Origin: Propionibacteriaceae bacterium
Lineage (GTDB): Bacteria > Actinomycetota > Actinomycetes > Propionibacteriales > Propionibacteriaceae
DNA: 6,330 bases
Assembly (NCBI GenBank): GCA_031254155.1
Contig: JAIRVA010000264.1
Location: forward strand, 1-6,330
Direction: 5' to 3'
In this document: piece by piece, positions 1 through 5,309 of the stretch
How positions within the stretch are numbered: position 1 is the stretch's first letter
Layout of the letters: every line of letters begins with the position of its first letter
Program-made: the position numbers and the translations under genes
The notes under the pieces: model-generated
The model's input: the letters and a program-made list of their open reading frames with translations, nothing else
The model's database searches: none
Told to the model about the DNA's origin: nothing

Positions 1-269
1 AGTTCGTACTCACCCGCCACCCGCGGGCGGACCACGATCGGCTGCAGCAGGCCGACCTCCTTGATGGACGCCGCCAATTCGGCCAACTGGTCGGGGTCGA
101 ACACCGTCCGCGGCTGTTGGGGGTTGGCGTGAATCGCGCCGACCGGGATCTCGCGGTACTGCGAGCCCACCCCCGAGTCGGTAACGGCGGCCTGCTCGGT
201 GTCCACCGTTGTCCGCTGGAAGAGTTCGCCCAAACCCCGACCCAGGCCGGTCTGCTTCTGTGGTGCCAT
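1..269 (-). CDS. parB: Chromosome partitioning protein ParB, N-terminal part (cut by window edge)
   Basis: ParB binds parS sites near the origin, spreads as a CTP-dependent clamp and is moved by the ParA ATPase, so that sister origins segregate. The frame starts at ATG 269-267 and stays open for 89 codons to the window edge. The N-terminus carries GLGRGLGELF (about residues 8-17), the conserved ParA-interacting segment. It is followed by YREIPVGAIHANPQQPRTVFD (38-58) and a helix ending in EVGLLQPIVVRP, the typical start of the ParB/Noc N-terminal domain. The window ends just before the expected GERR CTPase motif, so the CTP site and DNA-binding helix-turn-helix are not seen. The start lies 8 nt after the parA stop codon, and that stop overlaps a purine-rich ribosome binding site (TAGGAGAG). 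This implies a parA-parB operon with coupled translation. Identification is secure; only the 5' part is present. Confidence 0.95.
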   Translation of the reverse strand, partial: MAPQKQTGLGRGLGELFQRTTVDTEQAAVTDSGVGSQYREIPVGAIHANPQQPRTVFDPDQLAELAASIKEVGLLQPIVVRPRVAGEYE

Positions 270-277
270 GTTCTCTC

Positions 278-1174
278 CTACTCTGCCCGCTGGGCGATTT
301 CTGCGGCCGCGGCGAGGTACGCCTGGCCGCCGGCTGACCCGCGATGGTACGTGATGACGGTCTGGCCGTAACTCGGCGCCTCCGAGACGCGGACCGAGCG
401 GGGAATCACCGTCGCCAGCGTTGCCTCCGGGAAGTGCGCCCGTACCTCCTCCGCGACCTGCGCGGCCAGGCGAGTACGACCGTCGTACATCGTCAGCAGC
501 ACCGTCGAAAGCGTGAGATTGTCGTTCAAGTTGCCCTTGACAAGGTTGATCGTCCGCAGTAGCTGGCTCACTCCCTCCAGTGCGTAGTACTCGCACTGGA
601 TCGGAATCAGGATCTCGCGGGCCGCGACCAGCGCGTTTACCGTCAGCAGGCCGAGCGATGGCGGGCAGTCGAGAATCACGTAGTCAAACTCGTGAGCCTC
701 GAGATACACGGCCAGGGCGTCGGCCAAACGGCGTTCGCGGCCGTTGACTGCCACGAGTTCCAGCTCGGCCCCCGCCAGGTCGATTGTCGCCGGCAGAACC
801 CAGAGGCCCGGCGCCTCGCCGCTCTTCACGACGTGCCACTCCATGGCGTCGCCGTCCAAGAGCACCTCGTACGTCCCCCGAATGCCTTGACGGTGGTCAA
901 CCCCGACCGCCGTTGACGCGTTGCCCTGCGGATCCATGTCGATGAGCAGGACGCGGAGCCCGCCCATACCCAGGGCCGCCGCGATGTTGACCGCGGTCGT
1001 TGTCTTGCCTACGCCGCCCTTCTGGTTCGCGATCACGATGACCCGTGTCCGCGATGGTCGCGGGAGCGGCGTTTCACGTGAAACGTCCGCCACATTCTCG
1101 GATTCAGCCACGTCCATCGGCGCCGATTCCGGGCCATCGAACAACTCCACTCTCGGCGAATGGACCACGACCAT
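278..1174 (-). CDS. parA: Chromosome partitioning ATPase ParA (Soj family)
   Basis: ParA is a dimerising, nucleoid-binding ATPase that works with ParB-parS to segregate newly replicated origins. With the ATG at 1174 the protein has 298 residues. It has the deviant Walker A motif KGGVGKTTT (52-60), the A' motif LLIDMDPQGN (77-86) and Walker B VILDCPPS (166-173). The C-terminal EAPSYGQTVITYHRGSAGG segment (265-283) is typical of chromosomal ParA. The first 43 residues are a low-conservation extension, as is common in actinobacteria, and contain VSRET (31-35), which is encoded by the parS palindrome. An in-frame TTG at 1213 would add 13 residues. I prefer the ATG because GGGAGAGGAAGG lies directly before it, while the TTG has only a very close GGAG. 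parB follows after 8 nt. Upstream it borders the copy-1 repeat element rather than another minus-strand gene, so it probably has its own promoter, but I found no convincing one. Confidence 0.95.
   Translation of the reverse strand: MVVVHSPRVELFDGPESAPMDVAESENVADVSRETPLPRPSRTRVIVIANQKGGVGKTTTAVNIAAALGMGGLRVLLIDMDPQGNASTAVGVDHRQGIRGTYEVLLDGDAMEWHVVKSGEAPGLWVLPATIDLAGAELELVAVNGRERRLADALAVYLEAHEFDYVILDCPPSLGLLTVNALVAAREILIPIQCEYYALEGVSQLLRTINLVKGNLNDNLTLSTVLLTMYDGRTRLAAQVAEEVRAHFPEATLATVIPRSVRVSEAPSYGQTVITYHRGSAGGQAYLAAAAEIAQRAE
1071..1084. promoter_or_regulatory. parS: parS centromere site (ParB-binding palindrome)
   Basis: GTTTCACGTGAAAC is a perfect 14-bp palindrome and equals the core of the bacterial parS consensus (TGTTTCACGTGAAACA). 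The two outer bases here are C and G instead of T and A. It lies inside parA, where it is read as Val-Ser-Arg-Glu-Thr in the N-terminal extension. ParB would load here, about 4.3 kb from dnaA. No second full parS occurs in the window. Confidence 0.93.
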
Positions 1175-1246
1175 ACCTTCCTCTCCCGCGGCAACCCGCG
1201 GACCGCCGCTCAAACACTCCTATCTTACCGATAAGGCCGGTCCGTC

Positions 1247-1410
1247 AGGACACGGTCGTCAATAGGTGGCGCAGGTGGTCGTTTCGGGGCGGGATGCCTG
1301 ATCAGGCGGAGTGCCCTAAGAAGTAGCAGAGCTACGCCGGCGTGGCCGACAACGCGATCAACCGCCCAATCCCGAAAGCGCCGCGCGACAGTCATTAACG
1401 AACGCGTCCT
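1247..1410. mobile_element. MITE-like 164-bp repeat element, copy 1
   Basis: A non-coding element bounded by imperfect inverted ends: AGGACACGGTCGTCAAT on the left against AGGACGCGTTCGTTAAT (reverse complement of the right end). By eye 16 of the first 22 positions match. It aligns without gaps to 2482-2645, with about 27 mismatches in 164 (about 84% identity). The middle holds the self-complementary GCCTGATCAGGC (1297-1308) and a hairpin GTAGC-AGA-GCTAC (1323-1335). No reading frame resembling a transposase is present, so it would have to be moved by enzymes encoded elsewhere. Flanks are TC on the left and AA on the right, so no target duplication is evident. It sits between parA and rsmG. 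The class is inferred from length, ends and repetition; a structured non-mobile repeat is the alternative. Confidence 0.75.
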
Positions 1411-1688
1411 AAGCATGATTTCGCGGTGAAAACCGGCCCGTTTTGGCGCGTTTTCATACTAACGCGGGGATGAGGGAGGCCGTCGGCTGTCCGCCACGAA
1501 CCAACGGCCTCGGTCAGGGAACCGGCCGGCCCGACCGCCCCGGCCCCGGACGACAACTCCCTCAAGATCAGCAACCACGGCGGCGACATCGAGCGCGCAA
1601 GCCAGTCGTGAGCCACAGCGAAGCCGCAAAACCACGCCCGACGCGGTAGTCTGGCAGGCGGACCTAGCCCCGACCGGAAGACGATCCC
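1411..1688. other. Non-coding stretch between repeat copy 1 and rsmG
   Basis: Together with repeat copy 1 this makes about 475-515 bases without a gene, depending on the parA start. Short open frames exist on both strands, but their translations are Arg/Pro-rich, resemble no family I know and lack good ribosome binding sites. The visible structure is an inverted repeat at 1427-1456. A possible -10-like TAGTCT lies at 1646-1651 without a recognisable -35. The rsmG promoter is presumably in this stretch, but I cannot place it with confidence. Confidence 0.5.
1427..1456. repeat. Inverted repeat TGAAAAC / GTTTTCA
   Basis: A perfect 7-bp inverted repeat, TGAAAAC (1427-1433) and GTTTTCA (1450-1456), separated by 16 bases that contain another GTTTT. 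It lies 17 bp beyond the right end of repeat copy 1 and stands out as AT-rich in a GC-rich region. It could be an operator for rsmG or a leftover of an older insertion. The stem is weak and no U-tract follows, so I do not call it a terminator. Confidence 0.3.
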
Positions 1689-2381
1689 ATGACCAGCCCC
1701 TTCGCTCCCCCCGCCGACCTCGCACCCACCTGCGAGTCAGCCTTTGGCGAGCACCTCCCGCAGGCCGTCGCGTACGCGGAACTGCTCGCGCATGAAGGTA
1801 CGGAGTGGGGGCTCATCGGACCTCGGGAGACCGACCGCCTGTGGGACCGCCACCTGTTGAACAGCCTGTGCGTCGCCGCCCTCATCCCCACCCGCGCCCG
1901 CGTTGCCGACATCGGGTCCGGCGCCGGGTTCCCCGGCCTGCCGCTCGCCATCGTCCGACCCGACCTCGCCATCGACCTGGTTGAACCGATGCAGCGCCGC
2001 GTCCGGTTCCTCGAACTGTGCGTCGCCCGCCTCGGGCTGGAGTCGGTCCACGTCGTCCGCGCCCGGGCCGAGGAGTACCACCCCCGCCCGGGCGTCGACA
2101 TCGTCACCTGTCGTGCCGTGTCCGCCGTCGCCGCCCTGCTCGACATGCTCAGCCATCTCATACCACCGGCCACCCTGCTCGCCATCAAGGGCGAACGGGC
2201 CGCCGCCGAGATCGACTCCGCTCATGACCAACTCCACCGGCACGGCCTGACCGCGACCATCACCGAGCAAACGACGGCCGCCTACCGGCTCGGTACCGTT
2301 GTCGCCATCCAACCCCGCGCCCGCAAAGCCGCGCCGACGCCCAGCCGCCGACCACCCCGGGGCGCACAGCCCGCGACCTAG
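1689..2381 (+). CDS. rsmG: 16S rRNA (guanine(527)-N7)-methyltransferase RsmG (GidB)
   Basis: RsmG uses S-adenosylmethionine to methylate N7 of G527 in the 530 loop of 16S rRNA; loss of this mark gives low-level streptomycin resistance in many bacteria. The 230-residue protein is full length. It shows WDRHLLNSL (52-60), the SAM-binding loop VADIGSGAGFPGLPLAI (72-88), the acidic strand-end motif LVEPMQRRVRFLE (97-109), TCRAV (140-144) and LLAIKGE (163-169). The last 20 or so residues are a basic Pro/Arg tail. ATG 1689 follows GGAAG with 8 nt spacing, a modest binding site. The gene sits between jag and parA, its standard actinobacterial position, but on the opposite strand to both. It is framed by two copies of a 164-bp repeat element. 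The reading frame looks intact, with no frameshift or missing key motif. It must be transcribed separately from the jag and parA operons. Confidence 0.95.
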   Translation: MTSPFAPPADLAPTCESAFGEHLPQAVAYAELLAHEGTEWGLIGPRETDRLWDRHLLNSLCVAALIPTRARVADIGSGAGFPGLPLAIVRPDLAIDLVEPMQRRVRFLELCVARLGLESVHVVRARAEEYHPRPGVDIVTCRAVSAVAALLDMLSHLIPPATLLAIKGERAAAEIDSAHDQLHRHGLTATITEQTTAAYRLGTVVAIQPRARKAAPTPSRRPPRGAQPAT

Positions 2382-2481
2382 CCACCAAGGAAACCGTTGA
2401 TCTACCCGGTGACCCAACCACCCCAGTTCAGCCGACCAGCCCGCCGTGACGAGATCCGGCGACCCGGCCGCCCAGAACCTT

Positions 2482-2645
2482 ACGACACGGTCGTTAGTAA
2501 ATGGTGCAGGTGGCGGTTTTGGGGCGGGATGCCTGGTAAGGCGGAGTGCCCTAAGAAGTAGTAGTACTACGCCGGAGCGGCCGACGACGCGATCAGGCGC
2601 CCGATCCCGGAAGCGACACGCGGCAGTTAATAACGAACGTGTCCT
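2482..2645. mobile_element. MITE-like 164-bp repeat element, copy 2
   Basis: Second copy, same length and orientation as 1247-1410. Inverted ends are ACGACACGGTCGTTAGTAAA on the left and AGGACACGTTCGTTATTAAC (reverse complement of the right end); 18 of the first 22 positions match, with weaker similarity continuing to about 30. The internal hairpins are kept: GCCT-GGTA-AGGC at 2532-2543, and GTAGT-AGT-ACTAC at 2558-2570 with compensatory changes relative to copy 1. The right end abuts jag: base 2645 is both the last base of the element and the complement of the last A in the jag TAA stop. Non-coding. The 100 bp between rsmG and this element show no terminator that I can recognise. Confidence 0.75.
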
Positions 2646-3136
2646 TACTGCGCGAGCCGAATAACGACGTGCCGCTTGTCAGCCTCGCCCTCGGACTCGC
2701 TGTACAAACCGGCTTCAGCTACTGCGTCGTGGACGATCTTGCGTTCAAACGGGTTCATCGGCGGCAAAGCCACCGGCTCGCTCGCCGACTTCACTTCGCC
2801 GACCGCCGCCGCCACGAGCTCCTGAATCTCCTGGCGCCGCTTCTCGCGGTGGCCCGAAATATCCAGCATCAAGCGGGAATGCCGGCCCAGCTTTGTCAGC
2901 ACCGCCAACCGCGCCAGATCCTGCAACGCTTCCAGAACCTCCCCGTGCGGACCAACCAGCTTGTCCCCGGACGTCAGGATTGACACGTGCGGCCGCGCCG
3001 CCTCGACGTACGTGTCAATATCGCCGTCCAAATCGGCAATGTCCAACAACTCTTCCAGGTAATCGGCCGCCGCTTCGCCCTCCAGCGTGAGTGCGTCCAT
3101 CTGCTCGTCGACCACCTCGGTGACCTCTTCGCTCAT
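2645..3136 (-). CDS. jag: Jag/KhpB-family RNA-binding protein (KH and R3H domains)
   Basis: A single-stranded nucleic-acid-binding protein of the Jag/KhpB (EloR) family, encoded next to yidC in most Gram-positive bacteria and linked to cell envelope and RNA regulation; its exact role in actinobacteria is not settled. The 163-residue protein has an acidic N-terminus, a KH-like domain (about 20-100) with the GPHG turn at 62-65 in place of GxxG, and a C-terminal R3H domain (about 127-161) with the RxxxH signature in ERKIVHDAV (R132, H136). It lacks the Jag-N domain, as usual in actinobacteria. The second of two adjacent ATGs (3136) is chosen because GGGAG lies 5 nt before it; the first, at 3139, would have only 2 nt. 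It follows yidC after 76 nt. The TAA stop overlaps the end of repeat copy 2, so the last residues or the stop codon may have been affected by that insertion. Confidence 0.92.
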   Translation of the reverse strand: MSEEVTEVVDEQMDALTLEGEAAADYLEELLDIADLDGDIDTYVEAARPHVSILTSGDKLVGPHGEVLEALQDLARLAVLTKLGRHSRLMLDISGHREKRRQEIQELVAAAVGEVKSASEPVALPPMNPFERKIVHDAVAEAGLYSESEGEADKRHVVIRLAQ

Positions 3137-3212
3137 CATGTCTCCCTTCGCGTCTTCGGCCTCGCGGCCCGGTCTGCCCGCTGCCCGCGCCGCTCGCGGG
3201 ACCGGGAGCAGA

Positions 3213-4274
3213 TCACTTCTTTTTGATAGTACGGCCGGAGCGCGACTGCCGCGCCGGCTGCTGGCGCTGAATCTGCTGGCGCTGGACGGTCGCCGTACCG
3301 TCACCCGGTACCTCGGCGGCCGCCCCGTTCCCCGCGCCGGGCGTCGTCGGGCCCGCCCCGCGCACCGTCCGGCCCGCCGGCGTCTCCGGCGGCTTCCGGC
3401 GCCGCTTGGTCCGCCGCTGCTCCGCCAGCGCCTTCGGGTCCTTGCCCTGCTTGATCATCCGCTCTTCCCAGTCGATGTACGCCGGGGTCCCCGGTGTCGG
3501 GTTGTTGCGGATCAACAGGAACTGCTGGACGAATGTCCAGGTATTGTTCGTCGCCCAGTATACGAGCACGCCGACCGGGATGTACGCGCCCATGAAGATG
3601 TACATGAACGGGAACAGGTACAGCATCATTTTCTGCTGCTGGGCCATCGGTCCCTTCAGGGCATCCGGCGGCATGTTCTTGCCCATGAGCTGTTTCTGCG
3701 TCAGAAACAGCAAACTACTCATGAGCAGCACGAGGATGATGGCGACGACCTGGGTCGCCCCGAACGGCGAGCCCTGGAAGACCTCCCAGAACCGCCCCGC
3801 CAGCGCGGCACCCAGGAACCTGGAGTTGTACAACGACTCCAGCAGCTCGGGATGATGCGTGAAAAAGTAGCCCTTGGCCTGGTTGTTCGCCGCCGCGTAC
3901 AGCACCTGGTACAGCGCGAAGAACACCGGCATCTGCAGCAGCATCGGCAGGCACGACGCCGCGGGGCTCACCCCCTCGTCCTTCATCAGCTTCTGCGTCT
4001 CGCGGCCGAGCCGCTCGCGGTCCGCGCCGTACTTGTCCTGCAACTCCTTCATCTTCGGCTGGATGAGTTGCATATTGCGCGACGAGTTGATCTGCCGGAC
4101 GAACAGCGGGATCAGCAGCGACCGCACGATGATCGTCAGGGACATGATCGCGAGCGCCCACGTCAGGCCAAGGTCCGGCCCGGTGATCATGCTCCAGAAG
4201 CGGTACGCGTACGTGATCACGAACGACATCGCCGTGTGCAACGGCGACATCATGTTGTTAAGGAAATCCCACAT
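3213..4274 (-). CDS. yidC: Membrane protein insertase YidC (Oxa1 family)
   Basis: YidC inserts and folds membrane proteins, alone or with SecYEG. The 353-residue protein is of the Gram-positive/actinobacterial type without the large periplasmic domain. Hydrophobic segments are visible at about 13-29, 37-57, 104-129, 172-192 and 215-256, the last region probably holding two spans. R51 in IIVRSLLIPLF is the conserved arginine of the hydrophilic groove. The charged loop QINSSRNMQLIQPKMKELQDKYG (61-83) is the conserved cytoplasmic hairpin. After residue 285 comes a long hydrophilic, basic tail rich in Arg, Pro and Gln and ending in IKKK, suited to ribosome contact. The ATG at 4274 shares its A with the TGA stop of yidD (TGATG), so translation is coupled. 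An upstream in-frame start at 4343 is rejected because it would lie within yidD and adds no conserved sequence. Confidence 0.95.
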   Translation of the reverse strand: MWDFLNNMMSPLHTAMSFVITYAYRFWSMITGPDLGLTWALAIMSLTIIVRSLLIPLFVRQINSSRNMQLIQPKMKELQDKYGADRERLGRETQKLMKDEGVSPAASCLPMLLQMPVFFALYQVLYAAANNQAKGYFFTHHPELLESLYNSRFLGAALAGRFWEVFQGSPFGATQVVAIILVLLMSSLLFLTQKQLMGKNMPPDALKGPMAQQQKMMLYLFPFMYIFMGAYIPVGVLVYWATNNTWTFVQQFLLIRNNPTPGTPAYIDWEERMIKQGKDPKALAEQRRTKRRRKPPETPAGRTVRGAGPTTPGAGNGAAAEVPGDGTATVQRQQIQRQQPARQSRSGRTIKKK

Positions 4275-4570
4275 CAGGCCATCACTCCAGTTCCCCGCGG
4301 CACCCAGTCCGCGTCCACGATTCCGGCCTGTTCCAACGCCCACAGCCGGGCTTCCGACGTCCCCGGCACCGGGTCGTACCCGCCGTGCGACCAGGGATTA
4401 CACCGCAGGATCCGCCACACCGCGAGGGCCCCGCCCTTCAGCGCGCCGTGGGTCCGCACCGCCGTCAGGCCGTACGCCGAACACGTCGGGTAAAACTTGC
4501 AGACGTCACCGTACAGCGGCGAAACCAGAAACCGCCAGGCCCGGATGAACCCGATGACAAGCCACTTCAT
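4274..4570 (-). CDS. yidD: Membrane protein insertion efficiency factor YidD
   Basis: A small (98-residue) membrane-associated protein that improves YidC-dependent insertion, encoded between rnpA and yidC. It starts with an amphipathic or hydrophobic helix (WLVIGFIRAWRFLVSPLYG, 3-21). The family signature follows: CKFYPTCSAYGLTAV (24-38), with conserved cysteines C24 and C30, then RCNPWSHGGYDPVP (56-69) with C57. ATG 4570 overlaps the rnpA stop by four bases (ATGA), the usual coupled arrangement. A GTG two codons upstream is possible but less likely. Confidence 0.93.
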   Translation of the reverse strand: MKWLVIGFIRAWRFLVSPLYGDVCKFYPTCSAYGLTAVRTHGALKGGALAVWRILRCNPWSHGGYDPVPGTSEARLWALEQAGIVDADWVPRGTGVMA

Positions 4571-4884
4571 GACCACACCCGCCGTTCTGCCTCAGCCCAC
4601 GCCGAGGCCAGGTCCTGCCGGACCAGCTCCGAACCGAGGGCCCGGACCACCACGTCCATCGGGCGGGCACCGCTGAGCCGCACACCAGCCTCGTGGCGCA
4701 GGACCCGTTTCACGCGGTTGCGGCGGACGGCATTACCAACCCGCCGCCCGACGATCACGCCAAAGTGCGGCTGGTCGGCCGCCCGGGCGTACAACACCAA
4801 CGCCGGCCGGGTCACTCGAAAACCCTTCTTCACAACCGACGCGAAATCTGCACTCGTGCGCAGCCGGAGATGCTGCGGCAGCAT
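4567..4884 (-). CDS. rnpA: Ribonuclease P protein component
   Basis: The protein subunit of RNase P, which helps the catalytic RNA bind and cleave the 5' leader of precursor tRNAs. At 105 residues it is of normal length. It opens with LPQHLRLRTSADFASVVKKG, the family's first helix, and contains the RNR signature GRRVGNAVRRNRVKRVLR (46-63) that contacts RNase P RNA. It starts 3 nt after the rpmH stop and overlaps yidD by 4 nt, so it is part of the rpmH-rnpA-yidD-yidC-jag transcription unit. No strong ribosome binding site precedes it, which suggests coupling to rpmH. Confidence 0.95.
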   Translation of the reverse strand: MLPQHLRLRTSADFASVVKKGFRVTRPALVLYARAADQPHFGVIVGRRVGNAVRRNRVKRVLRHEAGVRLSGARPMDVVVRALGSELVRQDLASAWAEAERRVWS

Positions 4885-4887
4885 GGC

Positions 4888-5025
4888 CTAGACGGTCAAT
4901 TCCTGGCGCCCCTTGGCCCGGCGGGCGGACAAGATGGCACGGCCAGCCCGGGTACGCATACGGGTACGGAACCCGTGCGTGCGGTTACGACGCCGATTGC
5001 TCGGCTGGTAGGTACGCTTGCTCAC
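4888..5025 (-). CDS. rpmH: 50S ribosomal protein L34
   Basis: A small basic large-subunit ribosomal protein of 45 residues. It begins (M)SKRTYQPSNRRRNRTHGFR, matching the near-invariant KRTYQPSxRRRxxxHGFRxRM pattern of L34, continues with RMRTRAGRAILSARRAKGR and ends in QELTV. The start is GTG (5025-5023), common for actinobacterial rpmH, with GGGAG seven bases upstream (5032-5036). It is the first gene of the minus-strand operon and diverges from dnaA across a 345-bp intergenic region. The stop is 3 nt before rnpA. Confidence 0.96.
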   Translation of the reverse strand: MSKRTYQPSNRRRNRTHGFRTRMRTRAGRAILSARRAKGRQELTV

Positions 5026-5043
5026 TAGAAGCTCCCAGTTTCA

Positions 5044-5076
5044 TGTTGGACTTCAGTCCTGTTGCGTTCCAACAGG
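5044..5076 (-). promoter_or_regulatory. Stem-loops in the rpmH 5' leader
   Basis: On the minus strand the leader can form CCTGTTG-GAACG-CAACAGG (5076-5058; 7-bp stem, 5-nt loop) and GGAC-TGAA-GTCC (5059-5048). A competing 7-bp pairing, TGTTGGA (5074-5068) with TCCAACA (5050-5044), cannot coexist with them. All lie between the candidate promoter and the rpmH ribosome binding site. A regulatory role is inference only. Confidence 0.35.
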
Positions 5077-5105
5077 GGAATCGCCGCCACGAGAGCGACC
5101 GTCTA

Positions 5106-5134
5106 ACGATACGCGTTTTTCCTTCGAAGAGCAA
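5106..5134 (-). promoter_or_regulatory. Candidate rpmH operon promoter
   Basis: On the minus strand TTGCTC (5134-5129) is followed by a 17-bp spacer and TATCGT (5111-5106), a reasonable match to housekeeping sigma -35 and -10 elements. Transcription would start near 5099, giving a leader of about 74 nt before the GTG of rpmH. Two DnaA-box-like sites lie just upstream of the -35. Confidence 0.5.
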
Positions 5135-5147
5135 ACGGACCCGAACC

Positions 5148-5168
5148 TGGGGACAACCCTGGGGATAG
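5148..5168 (-). promoter_or_regulatory. Pair of DnaA-box-like sites near the rpmH promoter
   Basis: TGGGGACAA (5148-5156) and TGGGGATAG (5160-5168) read on the minus strand as TTGTCCCCA and CTATCCCCA. Each is one or two bases from TTATCCACA / TTGTCCACA. They are tandem, with starts 12 bp apart, the same spacing as the minus-strand pair near dnaA. Probably weak DnaA sites. Confidence 0.45.
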
Positions 5169-5250
5169 GCGTGCATAAGTCGACATACCCACACTTTGCG
5201 AACTCGTCTATGCGACACGCCGGAAAGTCGCAGAATCGTCGCATCTCAAT

Positions 5251-5279
5251 TTGAATCCAGCGGGCTAAGGCATTACGGT
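5251..5279 (+). promoter_or_regulatory. Candidate dnaA promoter
   Basis: TTGAAT (5251-5256), a 17-bp spacer and TACGGT (5274-5279) resemble a housekeeping promoter with a weak -10. The start would fall near 5286, inside the palindrome at 5280-5291. The DnaA boxes at 5310-5341 would then lie in the early transcribed region, fitting DnaA autorepression. Confidence 0.35.
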
Positions 5280-5291
5280 AAGTCTAGACTT
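5280..5291. repeat. Perfect 12-bp palindrome AAGTCTAGACTT
   Basis: A fully self-complementary 12-mer followed by a short T-run, placed between the candidate dnaA -10 and the DnaA boxes. It may be an operator half-site pair or chance; it cannot form a hairpin with a normal loop. Confidence 0.35.
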
Positions 5292-5309
5292 TTTACCGGC
5301 GGGTACGTC

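Larger units (their letters stand above)
1247..2645. other. Possible composite unit: rsmG framed by two direct repeat elements
   Basis: The two 164-bp elements lie in the same orientation around a 1071-bp segment carrying rsmG. The outermost ends of the unit (left end of copy 1 and right end of copy 2) agree at 12 of the first 13 positions (AGGACACG then G or T then TCGT). Each inner end carries a change: AGGACGCG in copy 1 and ACGACACG in copy 2. This is the pattern expected if the whole unit was once mobilised through its outer ends, but no target duplication is seen. Independent insertions on either side of an inverted rsmG would also explain the layout. Confidence 0.35.

Noticed and set aside
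1231..1262. Outward-facing promoter from the end of repeat copy 1 into parA (TTGACG on the minus strand)
   Set aside because: The -35-like TTGACG has no -10 at 16-18 bp; the AT-rich TATCGG and TAAGAT are 23 and 29 bp away.
1395..1649. Small open frames on both strands in the 1411-1688 gap
   Set aside because: Low-complexity Arg/Pro/Gly translations, no credible ribosome binding site and no recognisable family.
1737..2417. Minus-strand open frame of about 226 codons opposite rsmG, which would restore the usual gene direction
   Set aside because: Its translation is Gly/Asp-rich and unlike any known protein, while the plus-strand frame gives a complete RsmG with SAM motifs.
2555..2575. Hairpins in the repeat elements as intrinsic terminators for jag or rsmG
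   Set aside because: The stems are short and no T-run follows on either strand, so I do not call a terminator.
3087..4493. Long plus-strand open frame (over 450 codons) opposite yidC, jag and yidD
   Set aside because: It is antisense to well-recognised genes. The translation is Arg/His/Gln-rich with no family resemblance, and such long shadow frames are expected in high-GC DNA.
4708..4721. parS-like half site GTTTCACG in rnpA
   Set aside because: The second half (CGGTTG) does not complete the palindrome, so ParB binding is not expected.
5185..5193. ATACCCACA as another DnaA box
   Set aside because: It differs from TTATCCACA at three positions, including the core, so it is too weak to list as a site.
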